Of a stretch of DNA of 64,000 bases, positions 51,613 through 60,948 are shown piece after piece. Both the position numbers and the translations under genes were made by a program. The notes under the pieces are model-generated. The model saw nothing but the letters and a program-made list of their open reading frames with translations, was not told where the DNA came from and searched no databases. Origin of the DNA: Novosphingobium sp. (GTDB lineage: Bacteria; Pseudomonadota; Alphaproteobacteria; Sphingomonadales; Sphingomonadaceae); NCBI RefSeq assembly GCF_030696665.1, contig NZ_JAUYRV010000041.1, positions 1 to 64,000 on the forward strand, read 5' to 3'. Positions within the stretch are counted from its first letter, which is position 1; each line of letters begins with the position of its first letter.

Positions 51613-52205
51613 TGGTAATTGACCCCGACCAGCGAGACGATGCGCAGCGGGGGCACGCCGCGTTGCGGAATCAGCAGTTCAACCGCGATGGGCAATTCAG
51701 TGGTGAGTTGCGGCTCCCACCGGTCACGCCAGTTGCCATCCCTGGTGCGGAAGCGGACAGTGGCGGGGGCGGTGAGCGGCAGGACTTCACTGGGTGAGTC
51801 CGCCGCCGCGCCATCGGGGAACGGGTAACCTGCGCGGACCAGCGCGGTTGCGGTGATGCGGTATTCAACCTTTTGCAGGCCGGGGCGCGCGGCACCGTCG
51901 AGATTGTCCCAACCGCTGCGGGTGAAGCGAATGACCATGCCGTCCGTGTTCGCCTCGAAAGCAGGGCGCGGGGTGCCGGATTGGTCACGCGACGGGCGTG
52001 GAACGGCTTGGGCCAGATCGGCGGTCCAGACCGAGAGGAAGCGGCGCTGGGCAGCGATGCTGTCCGTCTTGGCGCGGCTGGCGAGCTCGGCATCGACCGA
52101 GAACCGCAGCAGGCCAAGCGCGCCGACCGCAATGACGGCGAAGAGCGCGAGCGCAACGAGCATCTCGACCAGAGTGAAACCGTTGGGGGTAGGCTCCTCA
52201 TTCAT
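51609..52205 (-). CDS. gspJ: Type II secretion minor pseudopilin GspJ
   Basis: Minor pseudopilin of the type II secretion system, 198 residues. It starts MNEEPTPNGFTLVEMLVALA, a class III prepilin peptide with cleavage after Gly and the conserved Glu at +5. The mature part contains AQRRFLSVWTADLAQAVPRP and VEYRITATALVRAGYPF, typical of GspJ. I chose the start at 52205 because the leader begins there. Overlaps gspK and gspI by four bases. Confidence 0.9.
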   Translation of the reverse strand: MNEEPTPNGFTLVEMLVALALFAVIAVGALGLLRFSVDAELASRAKTDSIAAQRRFLSVWTADLAQAVPRPSRDQSGTPRPAFEANTDGMVIRFTRSGWDNLDGAARPGLQKVEYRITATALVRAGYPFPDGAAADSPSEVLPLTAPATVRFRTRDGNWRDRWEPQLTTELPIAVELLIPQRGVPPLRIVSLVGVNYQ

Positions 52206-52576
52206 GCGCCGGGGAGCCGCGTGAAATCGAGCGTGAACGACTGGCTTTGCGCGCCGGGGCTGGTTTCGCGGACTGAGAGGGTGATCGAAAGGACGCCGTA
52301 ATCGGGCTGCATGGCCACGGTACGGGTCCATTGGAAGCGGCGACCGGCGTTCTCTATAGTACCGCTGGCACTGCCCACCGATGGCGGCGCGGGGTCGGTG
52401 AGGATTTCGGCGGCCATGTTCTGCGCCACGATCTCGCGCAGCAGGCGCTGGTCAAGATCGGCGGTGCGGGAAATGCTGGCGCCTTCCATCTGCAGCAGTG
52501 CCAGCGCGGCGATGGCAAAAACAGCCAGCGCGACGAGCAGTTCAAGCAGAGAGAAACCGTTGCGTTCAACCTGCAT
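52202..52576 (-). CDS. gspI: Type II secretion minor pseudopilin GspI
   Basis: Minor pseudopilin, 124 residues, which primes pseudopilus assembly with GspJ and GspK. The leader is MQVERNGFSLLELLVALAVF with Glu at +5. The C-terminal part has RRFQWTRTVAMQPDYGVLSI, matching the GspI family. Start at 52576 overlaps the gspH end by 11 bases; the longer frame has no leader in the right place. Confidence 0.9.
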   Translation of the reverse strand: MQVERNGFSLLELLVALAVFAIAALALLQMEGASISRTADLDQRLLREIVAQNMAAEILTDPAPPSVGSASGTIENAGRRFQWTRTVAMQPDYGVLSITLSVRETSPGAQSQSFTLDFTRLPGA

Positions 52577-53036
52577 CGAGCGTGACCTTGCCGTCGCGAC
52601 GCAAGTGGACGACGAGTGTTTTGCCATCGCGCGTCAGGCGGACAGCGGCTTCACTGCTGGCCAAGCCAAGCGAATCGAACACAAGGCGCTGGCGGCCTGC
52701 ATTGGCCGTCGTGCCATCAGCCCAGCCGGTGAGGTCAAAGCCCCGGCCCGGCAGCGGTTGCCACTGGCCCTGCATGCGCCGCTCGAAATAGTAGCCGCGA
52801 TCGCTGACCACCAATGCCACGGGGCGCGCGCCGATGATCGCCTCGTCGCGCGCGGCGAGCGTGCGGGCGGCGAAGCGTTCGGCCTCGTCGCGCAGCTTGC
52901 GCTCATCGCCGGGGATGGTGAGCACCGCCACCGTGGCGAGCAGGCCCATGACCATCAGCACGACAAGCATCTCGACCAGCGAGAAGCCGTTGCGTGGAGG
53001 GATGTGGGCGTTTTGGCGGGGCATCTCGGATCGCAT
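52566..53036 (-). CDS. gspH: Type II secretion minor pseudopilin GspH
   Basis: Minor pseudopilin of about 156 residues with the prepilin segment PPRNGFSLVEMLVVLMVMG, then RTLAARDEAIIGARPVALVV and a C-terminal GspH domain ending in VVHLRRDGKVTLDAG. ATG at 53036 or at 53024 are both possible; neither has a strong ribosome site. It is the first gene of gspHIJK. The core genes gspC-G, L, M are elsewhere. Confidence 0.85.
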   Translation of the reverse strand: MRSEMPRQNAHIPPRNGFSLVEMLVVLMVMGLLATVAVLTIPGDERKLRDEAERFAARTLAARDEAIIGARPVALVVSDRGYYFERRMQGQWQPLPGRGFDLTGWADGTTANAGRQRLVFDSLGLASSEAAVRLTRDGKTLVVHLRRDGKVTLDAG

Positions 53037-53121
53037 GCGGCAGGAACGTGACGGTTTTACGACCAACAAGCCAGCAGGTTCAAGTTGCAGCGCGAAGCGG
53101 GGCTGCGATAGGCTGCGCGCG

Positions 53122-53757
53122 ATGACACTTCCCGCCAACGAATCGTCTGCCGAACGCCTGATGTCGCTGCCCGGCATGATGCGCATGCCCTCGCCCCGGC
53201 TGGAAATGTTCGTGCTCCGCGATTTCCTGTCCGAGGCGGAATGCGCGGCGCTGGTGGCGCGGATCGAGCGGGAGCGGCGGCCCTCGACGCTCGCCGATGC
53301 CGATGGGGATCACTATTTCCGCACCAGCGAGACGTGCGACCTGCACATGGACGCGCCGGAGGTTGCCGCGCTGGACGCAAAGCTTTCGGCACTATCGGGA
53401 ATCGACCGGCAGTTTGGCGAGCCGATTCAAGGGCAGCGCTACGACGTGGGGCAGGAGTTCAAGGCACACACCGACTTTTTCGATCCGGGCGGTGTGGATT
53501 TCGAGAAGTTCTGCAGCGTGGCGGGGCAACGCACATGGACCTTCATGGTCTACCTCAACGATGTGGAAGCGGGCGGCGCGACGCGGTTCAAGGTAATCGA
53601 CAAGATCATCCAGGCCGAGCGCGGCAAACTGGTGTGCTGGAACAACCGTCGGCCCGACGGCAGCGGCAACCCGTGCACGCTTCATCACGCGATGAAGGTG
53701 CGCAAGGGGCTGAAGTACGTGATTACGAAGTGGTACCGGGAGAAGGTGTGGGGCTGA
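53122..53757 (+). CDS. 2OG-Fe(II) oxygenase (prolyl 4-hydroxylase-like)
   Basis: Iron- and 2-oxoglutarate-dependent dioxygenase of the P4Hc family, 211 residues. The iron ligands are His116 and Asp118 in KAHTDFFD and a histidine in CTLHHAMKV (about 188); Lys198 in RKGLKYVITKWYRE would bind 2-oxoglutarate. The substrate is unknown; bacterial relatives hydroxylate proline or arginine in proteins such as EF-Tu. The ATG at 53122 follows a GCGCG-rich stretch with no clear ribosome site. Divergent from gspH and tail-to-tail with marR, the two stops being adjacent. Confidence 0.88.
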   Translation: MTLPANESSAERLMSLPGMMRMPSPRLEMFVLRDFLSEAECAALVARIERERRPSTLADADGDHYFRTSETCDLHMDAPEVAALDAKLSALSGIDRQFGEPIQGQRYDVGQEFKAHTDFFDPGGVDFEKFCSVAGQRTWTFMVYLNDVEAGGATRFKVIDKIIQAERGKLVCWNNRRPDGSGNPCTLHHAMKVRKGLKYVITKWYREKVWG

Positions 53758-54198
53758 TCAGAGTTCAGCGTCAGCATCCAGCACTGCGCGTATAACGGGC
53801 AGGCAGCGGAACAGAGCATCAGAATCGGTGGAGCCAAGCAGCTCGGTGAAGCGGGTTTCGTGTCGTTCGATCCGCGCCACTGCATCATCCGCCGTCTTGC
53901 GGCCTTCATCGGTCAGGCTTAGCGCGTGGCTGCGGCCATCGAGGCGGCGGCGGTCCACCAGTCCGCGCTCCATCAGGCGCGAAATAATCGGCACCATGTT
54001 GGCGCGCTTGATCGCCAGCGCCTGCCCCACTTCGGTCTGCGAGCAATCAGGGTTCTCTGCGATGACCAATAGCGTCGTAACTTCAGCGGGGCGCAGATCA
54101 AGGTCTGCGAGTTCGCGGGAGAGATCGGCCATCATGACCGCCGATGCCCGGCGAAGCTGATAGCCGAGGCGGCTTTCGAGGGAATTGGTCAACGTCAT
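53758..54198 (-). CDS. MarR family transcriptional regulator
   Basis: Winged-helix DNA-binding regulator of about 146 residues. It has the MarR pattern: LRPAEVTTLLVIAENPDCSQTEVG, a helix-turn-helix with ALAIKRANMVPIISRLMERG, and the wing DRRRLDGRSHALSLTDEGRK. Such proteins respond to small aromatic ligands or oxidants and repress nearby genes. The target is unknown; it faces the dioxygenase gene tail to tail. The start at 54198 matches the family better than the longer frame. Confidence 0.9.
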   Translation of the reverse strand: MTLTNSLESRLGYQLRRASAVMMADLSRELADLDLRPAEVTTLLVIAENPDCSQTEVGQALAIKRANMVPIISRLMERGLVDRRRLDGRSHALSLTDEGRKTADDAVARIERHETRFTELLGSTDSDALFRCLPVIRAVLDADAEL

Positions 54199-54263
54199 GA
54201 CACGTTCTTTAAGACAGCTATCGCCGATAGCAATGCCCGAAGCCCTGCGTTCCACGCAAAGAA

Positions 54264-54285
54264 AAGGGCGACCGAAGCCGCCCTT
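54264..54285 (-). terminator. Intrinsic terminator after rpmE
   Basis: On the minus strand AAGGGCG pairs with CGCCCTT around an eight-base loop and is followed by TTCTTT, about 30 bases beyond the rpmE stop. Confidence 0.8.
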
Positions 54286-54312
54286 CCCTGAATTTCCAGC
54301 GTTGGCTGTGTC

Positions 54313-54537
54313 TTAGCGCTTGAGCGAAAGACCGCCGAAACGCTTGTTGAACTGGGCAACGCGGCCGCCCTGATCGAGCTGGCGGGTGCCGCCGGTCCAT
54401 GCCGGGTGCGAAGTCGGGTCGATTTCGAGCGCCAGCGTGTCGCCTTCCTTGCCCCAGGTGGAGCGAGTCTCGAAAACGGTGCCGTCGGTCATCTGCACCT
54501 TGATCATGTGGTAGTCGGGGTGAATGCCAGTCTTCAT
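54313..54537 (-). CDS. rpmE: 50S ribosomal protein L31
   Basis: Ribosomal protein L31, 74 residues: [19 protein letters not shown], then [32 protein letters not shown] and [12 protein letters not shown]. It has no zinc-binding cysteines, so it is the C-minus form, which does not depend on zinc. It has its own terminator and a 100-base gap to fabZ. Confidence 0.97.
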   Translation of the reverse strand: MKTGIHPDYHMIKVQMTDGTVFETRSTWGKEGDTLALEIDPTSHPAWTGGTRQLDQGGRVAQFNKRFGGLSLKR

Positions 54538-54639
54538 GCGTCTAACTCCGGTGCGCAGCCGGTTCCGACCGGCCGCAAGAATCTGTAAGGGCGCGCGCCT
54601 AACCGAAAGTGGCGCTATTGTCCAGCGTCAGTGATCGGA

Positions 54640-55107
54640 TCAGGCGTCGGCAATCATCGCGGTGAAGCTGACTTCGCAGGTCACCTTGTCGCCAATCATG
54701 GCCTTGCCGGCAAACTTGCACACGCGCGAACGCTTCTGCGTGAATTCGACGTGGAGATCGAGCAGAACGCCGGGTTCCACAGGGTTGCGGAACTTGGCCT
54801 CTTCAATCGCCATGAAATAGACGAGCTTGCCCGAGCCTGCGAGGCCAAGGGATTCCACCGCGAGAACGCCAGCAGCCTGCGCCAGCGCCTCAATCTGGAG
54901 GACGCCGGGCATGATCGGGCGGCCGGGGAAATGGCCTTGGAAGAACTGCTCGTTCATCGACACGGCTTTCACCGCGTGGATGCGTTCATTCAGCGTGATC
55001 GATTCTACACGGTCGACGAGCAACAAGGGATAGCGGTGCGGAAGCGCCGCCATCACTTTGCGCACGTCGTAGTCGGTGATCACGGCGGGAGCCGTCTCTT
55101 CGGTCAT
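54640..55107 (-). CDS. fabZ: 3-hydroxyacyl-ACP dehydratase FabZ
   Basis: Hot-dog-fold dehydratase of fatty acid synthesis. The 155-residue protein has [15 protein letters not shown], the active-site region [20 protein letters not shown] with catalytic His (about 63) and Glu (about 77), and [16 protein letters not shown]. It follows skp by 32 bases. In most Gram-negatives lpxD comes between skp and fabZ and lpxA after fabZ; neither is here. Confidence 0.96.
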   Translation of the reverse strand: MTEETAPAVITDYDVRKVMAALPHRYPLLLVDRVESITLNERIHAVKAVSMNEQFFQGHFPGRPIMPGVLQIEALAQAAGVLAVESLGLAGSGKLVYFMAIEEAKFRNPVEPGVLLDLHVEFTQKRSRVCKFAGKAMIGDKVTCEVSFTAMIADA

Positions 55108-55139
55108 TTCCCCAGAACCCTGTATTGGAACCGAAAGCC

Positions 55140-55808
55140 TTAACGGCCTTCAGGCGCCCGGTTGGCGGGCTGACCGGCGGCAGGCTGCTGCGCGGCCTGT
55201 GCCTGAGCCTGCTGTTCACGCTGCGCGCGCGGCATCCAGCCTGCGGGCGGCACAAGCTGGGCCGAAGGGATCTGCTTGTTCAACTCGGCCAGAATATCCT
55301 GATTGAGGTTGTAGGTCTGGCCTGCCTTGATCACGCTCTGCGAATCGAGCACCAGCGTGATCTTCTTCTTGTCCATCGCAGCCTGCGTGGCAGCGTCCAG
55401 CTTGTCGCCAATCTGTTCGAGCACGTACTGCTGCGAAAGGTTCAGCGGCTCAAGAATCTTCTGGATCTCGGCCTGGCCAGCCTGTTCGATCTGCTGGATC
55501 TGGTCATACTGCTGCTGCAGCGACGCGCGGTTCGGGTTGGCAACCTTCGAATCCGCCTGCAGCTTGTCGATCAGCGGCTTGAGCTGCGCTTCGATCTGGG
55601 TCTTGCGCGCATTGGCCTGATCGATCTGCGGCTTGTAGGTGGTCGGGCGCTGCGATTGCGCGGTCTGGAACGCGGCAGAAGCGCCAACCACGGCCGAAGG
55701 ATTGGCAATGGCGATGCCCTGCACGGCAGCCTGAGCGACAGCGGCAGTCGGCGTGACGGCCACAACGGCGAGACCCGCGAGAAGCGCGGAAGCATAACGG
55801 AGTTTCAT
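55140..55808 (-). CDS. skp: OmpH/Skp family periplasmic chaperone
   Basis: Periplasmic chaperone for outer-membrane proteins. The 222-residue protein has a signal peptide (cleavage near residue 25, after AVAQA), the initial strand [13 protein letters not shown], a long coiled-coil ([20 protein letters not shown] to [12 protein letters not shown]) and the closing strand [17 protein letters not shown]. The C-terminal end is low-complexity Gln/Ala ([18 protein letters not shown]), longer than in E. coli Skp. It overlaps the bamA stop by one base. Confidence 0.9.
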   Translation of the reverse strand: MKLRYASALLAGLAVVAVTPTAAVAQAAVQGIAIANPSAVVGASAAFQTAQSQRPTTYKPQIDQANARKTQIEAQLKPLIDKLQADSKVANPNRASLQQQYDQIQQIEQAGQAEIQKILEPLNLSQQYVLEQIGDKLDAATQAAMDKKKITLVLDSQSVIKAGQTYNLNQDILAELNKQIPSAQLVPPAGWMPRAQREQQAQAQAAQQPAAGQPANRAPEGR

Positions 55809-58426
55809 CAGAACTGGGTTCCCACGTTAAAGGTGAAGGTCTTGGGGTCGTCGCCATCGACCTTCTTGAGGACTCTGGCAAAATCGAGACGGAACGGCCC
55901 AAACGGCGAGTTCCAGTTTACGCCGATACCGACGGAAATACGCGGCGAAGGCGAGTTTCCGACGTATTCCTCGACATACTGAACTTTGCTGTACTGCGCA
56001 GCTAATTGCTCGGGAGTAATCCCTGCGGTGTCTGTGATGATCACCCCAGTGGTAGTGTTCTGATAATACAGAACATTGTTGGGATTGACGGTCAGCGGAT
56101 TTGTAATCCCCCACACAGCCCCTGCATCAACATAAATCGATGGACGAAGGCCCAGCTCACGCGCACCCGAACCCAACGGAATTTCAAGCTCGGCGCGAGT
56201 GAGATAATAGTAACGGCCTCCAATAGCATCATCTTGCCATTGGTTCCGATCTTGGGAAATGGTGCCATCTGTGCCGACGAATTTGCGCAGGACGCGAGGA
56301 CCAACGCCACGAATATCGAAGCCGCGAATTTGCGGTTCTCCGAGGAAAAACCGGTCGGTCAGATAGACGTCATCAACTGTCGGATCGTTCGAACGGCTTG
56401 CTAGCGGCTTGATCGCCCCGCCTTCCCCACGCACGGAAAAGATAAAGCCTCCACCAACGGGCCAAAACTTTGATGCATTTGCAGTCACGCGGGCATATTT
56501 TACCGAACCGCCAAGTCCTGCGAAGTCAGCCCCGACAATAACTTGGTTACCTCGCGTCGGGCGCACGCGGTTGTCTAAGGTATCATAGACCAACGATGCC
56601 CCAAGAATTGAACTGGTGCGTTTGCCGATGGCGTCGCACAGGTAGCGTCCTGCTCGCAGTACGCTGCACTGGCCGTTAATGTAAAATTGGTCCTGATCCA
56701 GCGTAACATCGTCGATGTTGAACGTGTATCGACCAATGAGCGACATGAACTCCGTAAGCGGAACGCCAACACGCGCCGAGAAACCTGTCGTTGCTTGCTC
56801 GTATGTATTCCTGCGGCTTTGACCGCTGAAATTGAAGCTGTTCTGATCGCGCCGGTACACGTCCATGCCGAACGAGATGTTCTTATCGAACAGGTACGGC
56901 TCGGTGAAGCTGACCTGCACCGACCGGGTATAGCGCGAGTAGTCGACCGAGAGACCGATCGTCTGGCCGCGACCGCGGAAGTTGTTCTGGCGGATCGAGC
57001 CCTGGAAAATGAAGCTTTCGAGGCTGGAGAACCCGGCTGAAAGCTGCAGTTCACCAGTCGGTTTTTCCTCGACATTGGCTTCAAGGATGATGCGGTCGGG
57101 CGCGCTGCCCGGCTTCTGCTCAACCTCGAACTTTTCCTGGAAGTAGCCGAGCGACTTGATGCGGTTGGTCGAACGCTTGATCTGGAAGGTGTTGAACGCG
57201 TCACCTTCGGCGATGCGGAACTCGCGACGGATGACCTTGTCCTGCGTCAGCGTATTGCCGTTCACATCCACGCGCTCGACATAAGTGCGTGGCGCTTCGG
57301 CAATGCGGAAGGTGACCGACATCGTCAGGTCATCCTTGTTGCGCGCAAAATCGGGGCGCACATCGGCAAAGGCATAGCCGAATGCACCGGCGGTTTCGGT
57401 CAGGGCATCGACCTGATCTTCGACGAGCTTGGCGTTGTACCAGTCGCCCGCTTTCATCGGCAGGTTGGCTGCCAGCTTGTCGCTGTCAAAATCGCGCAGC
57501 TGGCTGTCGACCTTCACATCGCCGAACTTGTAGCGATCGCCTTCTTCCACCACGTAAGTGATGATGAAGTCGCGCTTGTCAGGGGTCAGTTCGGCCACGG
57601 CGGAGACCACGCGGAAATCGGCGTAGCCTTCGGTCAGGTAATACTGGCGCAGCTTCTGCTGGTCGAACGCGAGGCGATCGGGATCATAGCTGGTCCCCGA
57701 GGAAAACAGGCGGAAGAAACGCGCCTGCTTGGTCACCATCTGGCCGCGCAGATCTCCGTCCGAGAACTTTTCGTTGCCCAGAATGTTGATCTGGCGGACC
57801 TTTGACTTCGGGCCTTCGCTGATCTCGAACACGATGTCGACGCGGTTCTGGTCAAGCATGACCATCTTCGGTTCGACGCTGGCGGCAAAGCGGCCCTGCC
57901 GCTTGTACAGCTCGATAATGCGCGAAACGTCGGCGCGGACCTTTGATCGGGTAAAGATCTGGCGCGCCGCCAGCTTGATCTCGGGCAGGATCTTGTCTTC
58001 CTTGAGGCGCTTGTTGCCCTCAAGGATGATGCGGTTGATGACCGGATTTTCCTTGACCTGAACCACCACGTCGCCGCCGTTGTTGCGGATCGAGACGTCA
58101 GCGAACAGTTCGGTCGCGTAAAGGTCTTTCAGGGCCTGGTCGCCCGTGACCTGAGTGTATGTCTGGCCGGGACGCAGGCGGATGTACGACAGGATCGTAT
58201 CGGCTTCGAGCCGCTGCGAACCTTGCACCGTCACCGTGCGGATGACATCTCCGACAGGGGCAGGAACCGCAGCGGGCGCCGCCGAGGCGGCCGACGCAGC
58301 GGGCTGCTCCACCGGCGCGGCTTGCGCGAATGCTATCTGCGGGACTGCGACAAGCCCGCTAGTGGCGAGCAATGCAGCTCCGAGCGGGGACATCTTGCCT
58401 GCCCGTGCCGCGTTCCGTCGAATCAT
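55808..58426 (-). CDS. bamA: Outer membrane protein assembly factor BamA
   Basis: Outer-membrane insertase of the BAM complex. The 872-residue protein has a signal peptide and Ala/Pro-rich linker (to about 70), five POTRA domains starting at VIRTVTVQGSQRLEADTI, and a C-terminal beta-barrel with the L6 signature PQIRGFDIRG and a final aromatic strand (FTFNVGTQF). The start at 58426 gives the signal sequence. The barrel part (about 55960-56830) is noticeably less GC-rich than the POTRA part. Neighbours skp and rseP are the usual ones. Confidence 0.96.
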   Translation of the reverse strand: MIRRNAARAGKMSPLGAALLATSGLVAVPQIAFAQAAPVEQPAASAASAAPAAVPAPVGDVIRTVTVQGSQRLEADTILSYIRLRPGQTYTQVTGDQALKDLYATELFADVSIRNNGGDVVVQVKENPVINRIILEGNKRLKEDKILPEIKLAARQIFTRSKVRADVSRIIELYKRQGRFAASVEPKMVMLDQNRVDIVFEISEGPKSKVRQINILGNEKFSDGDLRGQMVTKQARFFRLFSSGTSYDPDRLAFDQQKLRQYYLTEGYADFRVVSAVAELTPDKRDFIITYVVEEGDRYKFGDVKVDSQLRDFDSDKLAANLPMKAGDWYNAKLVEDQVDALTETAGAFGYAFADVRPDFARNKDDLTMSVTFRIAEAPRTYVERVDVNGNTLTQDKVIRREFRIAEGDAFNTFQIKRSTNRIKSLGYFQEKFEVEQKPGSAPDRIILEANVEEKPTGELQLSAGFSSLESFIFQGSIRQNNFRGRGQTIGLSVDYSRYTRSVQVSFTEPYLFDKNISFGMDVYRRDQNSFNFSGQSRRNTYEQATTGFSARVGVPLTEFMSLIGRYTFNIDDVTLDQDQFYINGQCSVLRAGRYLCDAIGKRTSSILGASLVYDTLDNRVRPTRGNQVIVGADFAGLGGSVKYARVTANASKFWPVGGGFIFSVRGEGGAIKPLASRSNDPTVDDVYLTDRFFLGEPQIRGFDIRGVGPRVLRKFVGTDGTISQDRNQWQDDAIGGRYYYLTRAELEIPLGSGARELGLRPSIYVDAGAVWGITNPLTVNPNNVLYYQNTTTGVIITDTAGITPEQLAAQYSKVQYVEEYVGNSPSPRISVGIGVNWNSPFGPFRLDFARVLKKVDGDDPKTFTFNVGTQF

Positions 58427-58637
58427 CACCAAGCGCCATCCCGTATTAAGTGGCAGCTGGACGCCCGTGATGAGTGTCCAGCCACGGCAAGCAATGCAGC
58501 CCTCTGCCCGATGCAACAAGGCCAATCAAGCAAACATTGCCCCGCATTTCTGTGGAAAGACATTCCGTAAACGATTTCCGACCCAACCCCTTGATGGTCC
58601 GAAGATCGCGCCCCCGCACGGGCACACGCAATGAAGG

Positions 58638-59759
58638 TTAACCTCCGAAGACCTTGAGCGATGCCACGTCGTTGATCGTGACAAAGAGCATCAGCGCCAT
58701 GACGAACGCGAGGCCGGTGCGGAATGCCCACTCCTGCCCGCGCTGGCCAACCGGCTTCCTGCGAATGGCTTCCGCCGCGTAGAAAGCAAGGTGGCCCCCG
58801 TCGAGCACCGGGATTGGCAGGAGGTTAATGAACCCCAAGTTAATCGAGATCAGCGCGACAAAACCAACGAAGGCCTGCCAGCCCGAAACGAGCTGCTCGC
58901 CGGAATATTTGGCAATCTTGATTGGGCCGCCAAGTTCCTTGACCTCGCGCTTGCCGGTGATGATCTGGCCGATGCCGTTGACCATCATCGAAATGATGCT
59001 GCCGGTCTGCTTCACGCCATCGACCACCGCATCAACCGGGCCAACACGCACCACTTCGAACGATTTCGGCCCGATGCCGAGGAAGCCGATCTTCTGCGTG
59101 TTGCCGAAGCGGTCGCTCAGATCTTTCACTTCGGCGCGGGCGGCGAGTTCGACCTGCCGTCCTTCGCGCAGCACCACCAGATCGAGCGGCTCGCCCGGGT
59201 TTTGTCCCACTTCGAGGCGCACATCGAGGAACGAATCCACGGCCTTGCCCCGGATCGAAACGATGCGGTCACCCAGTTCAACACCGGCGCGGTCAGCGGC
59301 GGAACCACTTTGAATCTCGCCCACCACGGGCGGGACCACAACCTTGCCATAAGCAAGCGTGAAGCCAGCGAGGATAAGGACGGCGAACAGGAGATTGGTT
59401 ACGGGGCCTGCCAGCACGATCAGCGAGCGCTGCCACAGCGGCTTGGCCTGAAAGGTGCGGTTGCGCTCCTCAGCCGGGAGCGCAAGCCATTCAGGATTGG
59501 GCTGGCTGGCCGGGTTCATGTCGCCCGCGAACTGGACATAGCCGCCCAGCGGCAGAGCGGACAGCTTCCAGCGGGTGCCGCGCTTGTCGGTCCAGCCCAT
59601 CAGTTCCTTGCCGAAACCGATCGAGAACACGTCTGCCTTGACCCCGAACCAGCGACCGACAAGGTAGTGACCAAGCTCGTGGATGAAAACCAGTGGTCCC
59701 AATACCAGCACGAAGGCCAGCACGGTGGTGAGAATGCCGGGGCTTTCCAGCGGTGTCAT
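58638..59759 (-). CDS. rseP: Site-2 intramembrane protease RseP
   Basis: Zinc intramembrane protease (M50), which cleaves anti-sigma factors and signal peptides. The 373-residue protein has the zinc motif VFIHELGHYLVGRWFG (His27, Glu28, His31), one PDZ domain (VGEIQSGSAADRAGVELGDRI) and the second active-site motif NLLPIPVLDGGHL. Four membrane helices fit the family, and the single PDZ is typical of alphaproteobacteria. It follows dxr by 16 bases. Confidence 0.95.
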   Translation of the reverse strand: MTPLESPGILTTVLAFVLVLGPLVFIHELGHYLVGRWFGVKADVFSIGFGKELMGWTDKRGTRWKLSALPLGGYVQFAGDMNPASQPNPEWLALPAEERNRTFQAKPLWQRSLIVLAGPVTNLLFAVLILAGFTLAYGKVVVPPVVGEIQSGSAADRAGVELGDRIVSIRGKAVDSFLDVRLEVGQNPGEPLDLVVLREGRQVELAARAEVKDLSDRFGNTQKIGFLGIGPKSFEVVRVGPVDAVVDGVKQTGSIISMMVNGIGQIITGKREVKELGGPIKIAKYSGEQLVSGWQAFVGFVALISINLGFINLLPIPVLDGGHLAFYAAEAIRRKPVGQRGQEWAFRTGLAFVMALMLFVTINDVASLKVFGG

Positions 59760-59775
59760 CGGCGCACAACCTTCA

Positions 59776-60948
59776 TCAATTCACGCGCTCCATCAGTTCT
59801 CTGGCTCGCACACGCGCCTCGGCATCAATGGTAATAACATCGTCGAGGCAGGCCGGTGCGGCGAGCATAGCGCGCGACAGCACGTCCTCAACCGATTGCA
59901 CGATGTGGGTGAACGCAATCTGACCGTCAAGGAAAGCGGCAACCGCGATCTCGTTTGCGGCGTTCATCGTGGCAGGGGCCGCCCCGCCTGCGATCACCGC
60001 CTCACGCGCGACGCGGGTTGCGGGGAAACGCTGCTCATCAGGCGCGCGAAAGGTCAATTGGCCGATGGCCGCGAGATCGAGCGGCGTGCAGGGTGTGTCC
60101 ATGCGTGCGGGCCATGCCAGTGCCGAAGCGATGGGCACGCGCATGTCCGACGGGCCTAACTGCGCCAGCGTCGACCCATCGCGGTATTCGACCATCGAAT
60201 GAACCACGGATTGCGGGTGCACGATGATCCGCAGCCGCTCAACCCCGACCGGGAACAAGTGATAGGCTTCGATGAATTCGAGGCCCTTGTTCATCATCGT
60301 GGCCGAGTCGATGGAGATCTTGACGCCCATGTCCCACTTCGGATGGGCCACCGCCTGCTCCGGCGTCGCATGGGCCATCTGCTCCATGGTCCAGCCTCGG
60401 AACGGGCCGCCAGAGGCAGTCAGAATCAGGCGGCTCACATGCTGGGCGTTCATCGGGTCCAGCACCTGGAAGATCGCCGAGTGCTCCGAGTCGACCGGGA
60501 TCACCGCCCCGCCCGCGAACTTGGCGGTCCGAAGCAGCGAGGGTCCGGCGCAAACCAGGCTTTCCTTGTTGGCCAAGCCGATCACAGCGCCAGCCTTGGC
60601 CGCCGACATGGTCGGCGCCAGGCCCGCGAAGCCTACGATGGCCGACATCACCCATTGGGCGTCGCCAGCGGCCGCGTCCGCCACCGCGCCGGATCCGGCG
60701 GCGGCCTCGACGCCAGAGCCGGCTAGGCGTGCGCGCAGTTCGTCGTACTTGGTTTCATCCTCGATGACCGCCAATTTCGGCCGCCAGCGAAGCGCCTGTT
60801 CGACCAGACGTTCGACGTTCTTGCCGGCCGTCAGAGCCGAGACCTCGACCTCCGCCCCGGCCTTGTCCAGCAGGTCCAGGGTGGAAACCCCGACCGAACC
60901 TGTAGAACCCAGAACGCTGACGCGACGCGGTAAAGTCAATTTGCCCAT
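59776..60948 (-). CDS. dxr: 1-deoxy-D-xylulose 5-phosphate reductoisomerase
   Basis: Second enzyme of the MEP isoprenoid pathway, NADPH- and metal-dependent. The 390-residue protein has [14 protein letters not shown] (NADPH), [11 protein letters not shown], the metal ligands in [11 protein letters not shown] (Asp153, Glu155) and NKGLEFIEA (Glu224). The first half (to about residue 200) looks Caulobacter-like while the second half looks sphingomonad-like, and the change falls within a strongly conserved stretch ([19 protein letters not shown]). It may be a mosaic. It overlaps cdsA by 13 bases. Confidence 0.96.
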   Translation of the reverse strand: MGKLTLPRRVSVLGSTGSVGVSTLDLLDKAGAEVEVSALTAGKNVERLVEQALRWRPKLAVIEDETKYDELRARLAGSGVEAAAGSGAVADAAAGDAQWVMSAIVGFAGLAPTMSAAKAGAVIGLANKESLVCAGPSLLRTAKFAGGAVIPVDSEHSAIFQVLDPMNAQHVSRLILTASGGPFRGWTMEQMAHATPEQAVAHPKWDMGVKISIDSATMMNKGLEFIEAYHLFPVGVERLRIIVHPQSVVHSMVEYRDGSTLAQLGPSDMRVPIASALAWPARMDTPCTPLDLAAIGQLTFRAPDEQRFPATRVAREAVIAGGAAPATMNAANEIAVAAFLDGQIAFTHIVQSVEDVLSRAMLAAPACLDDVITIDAEARVRARELMERVN

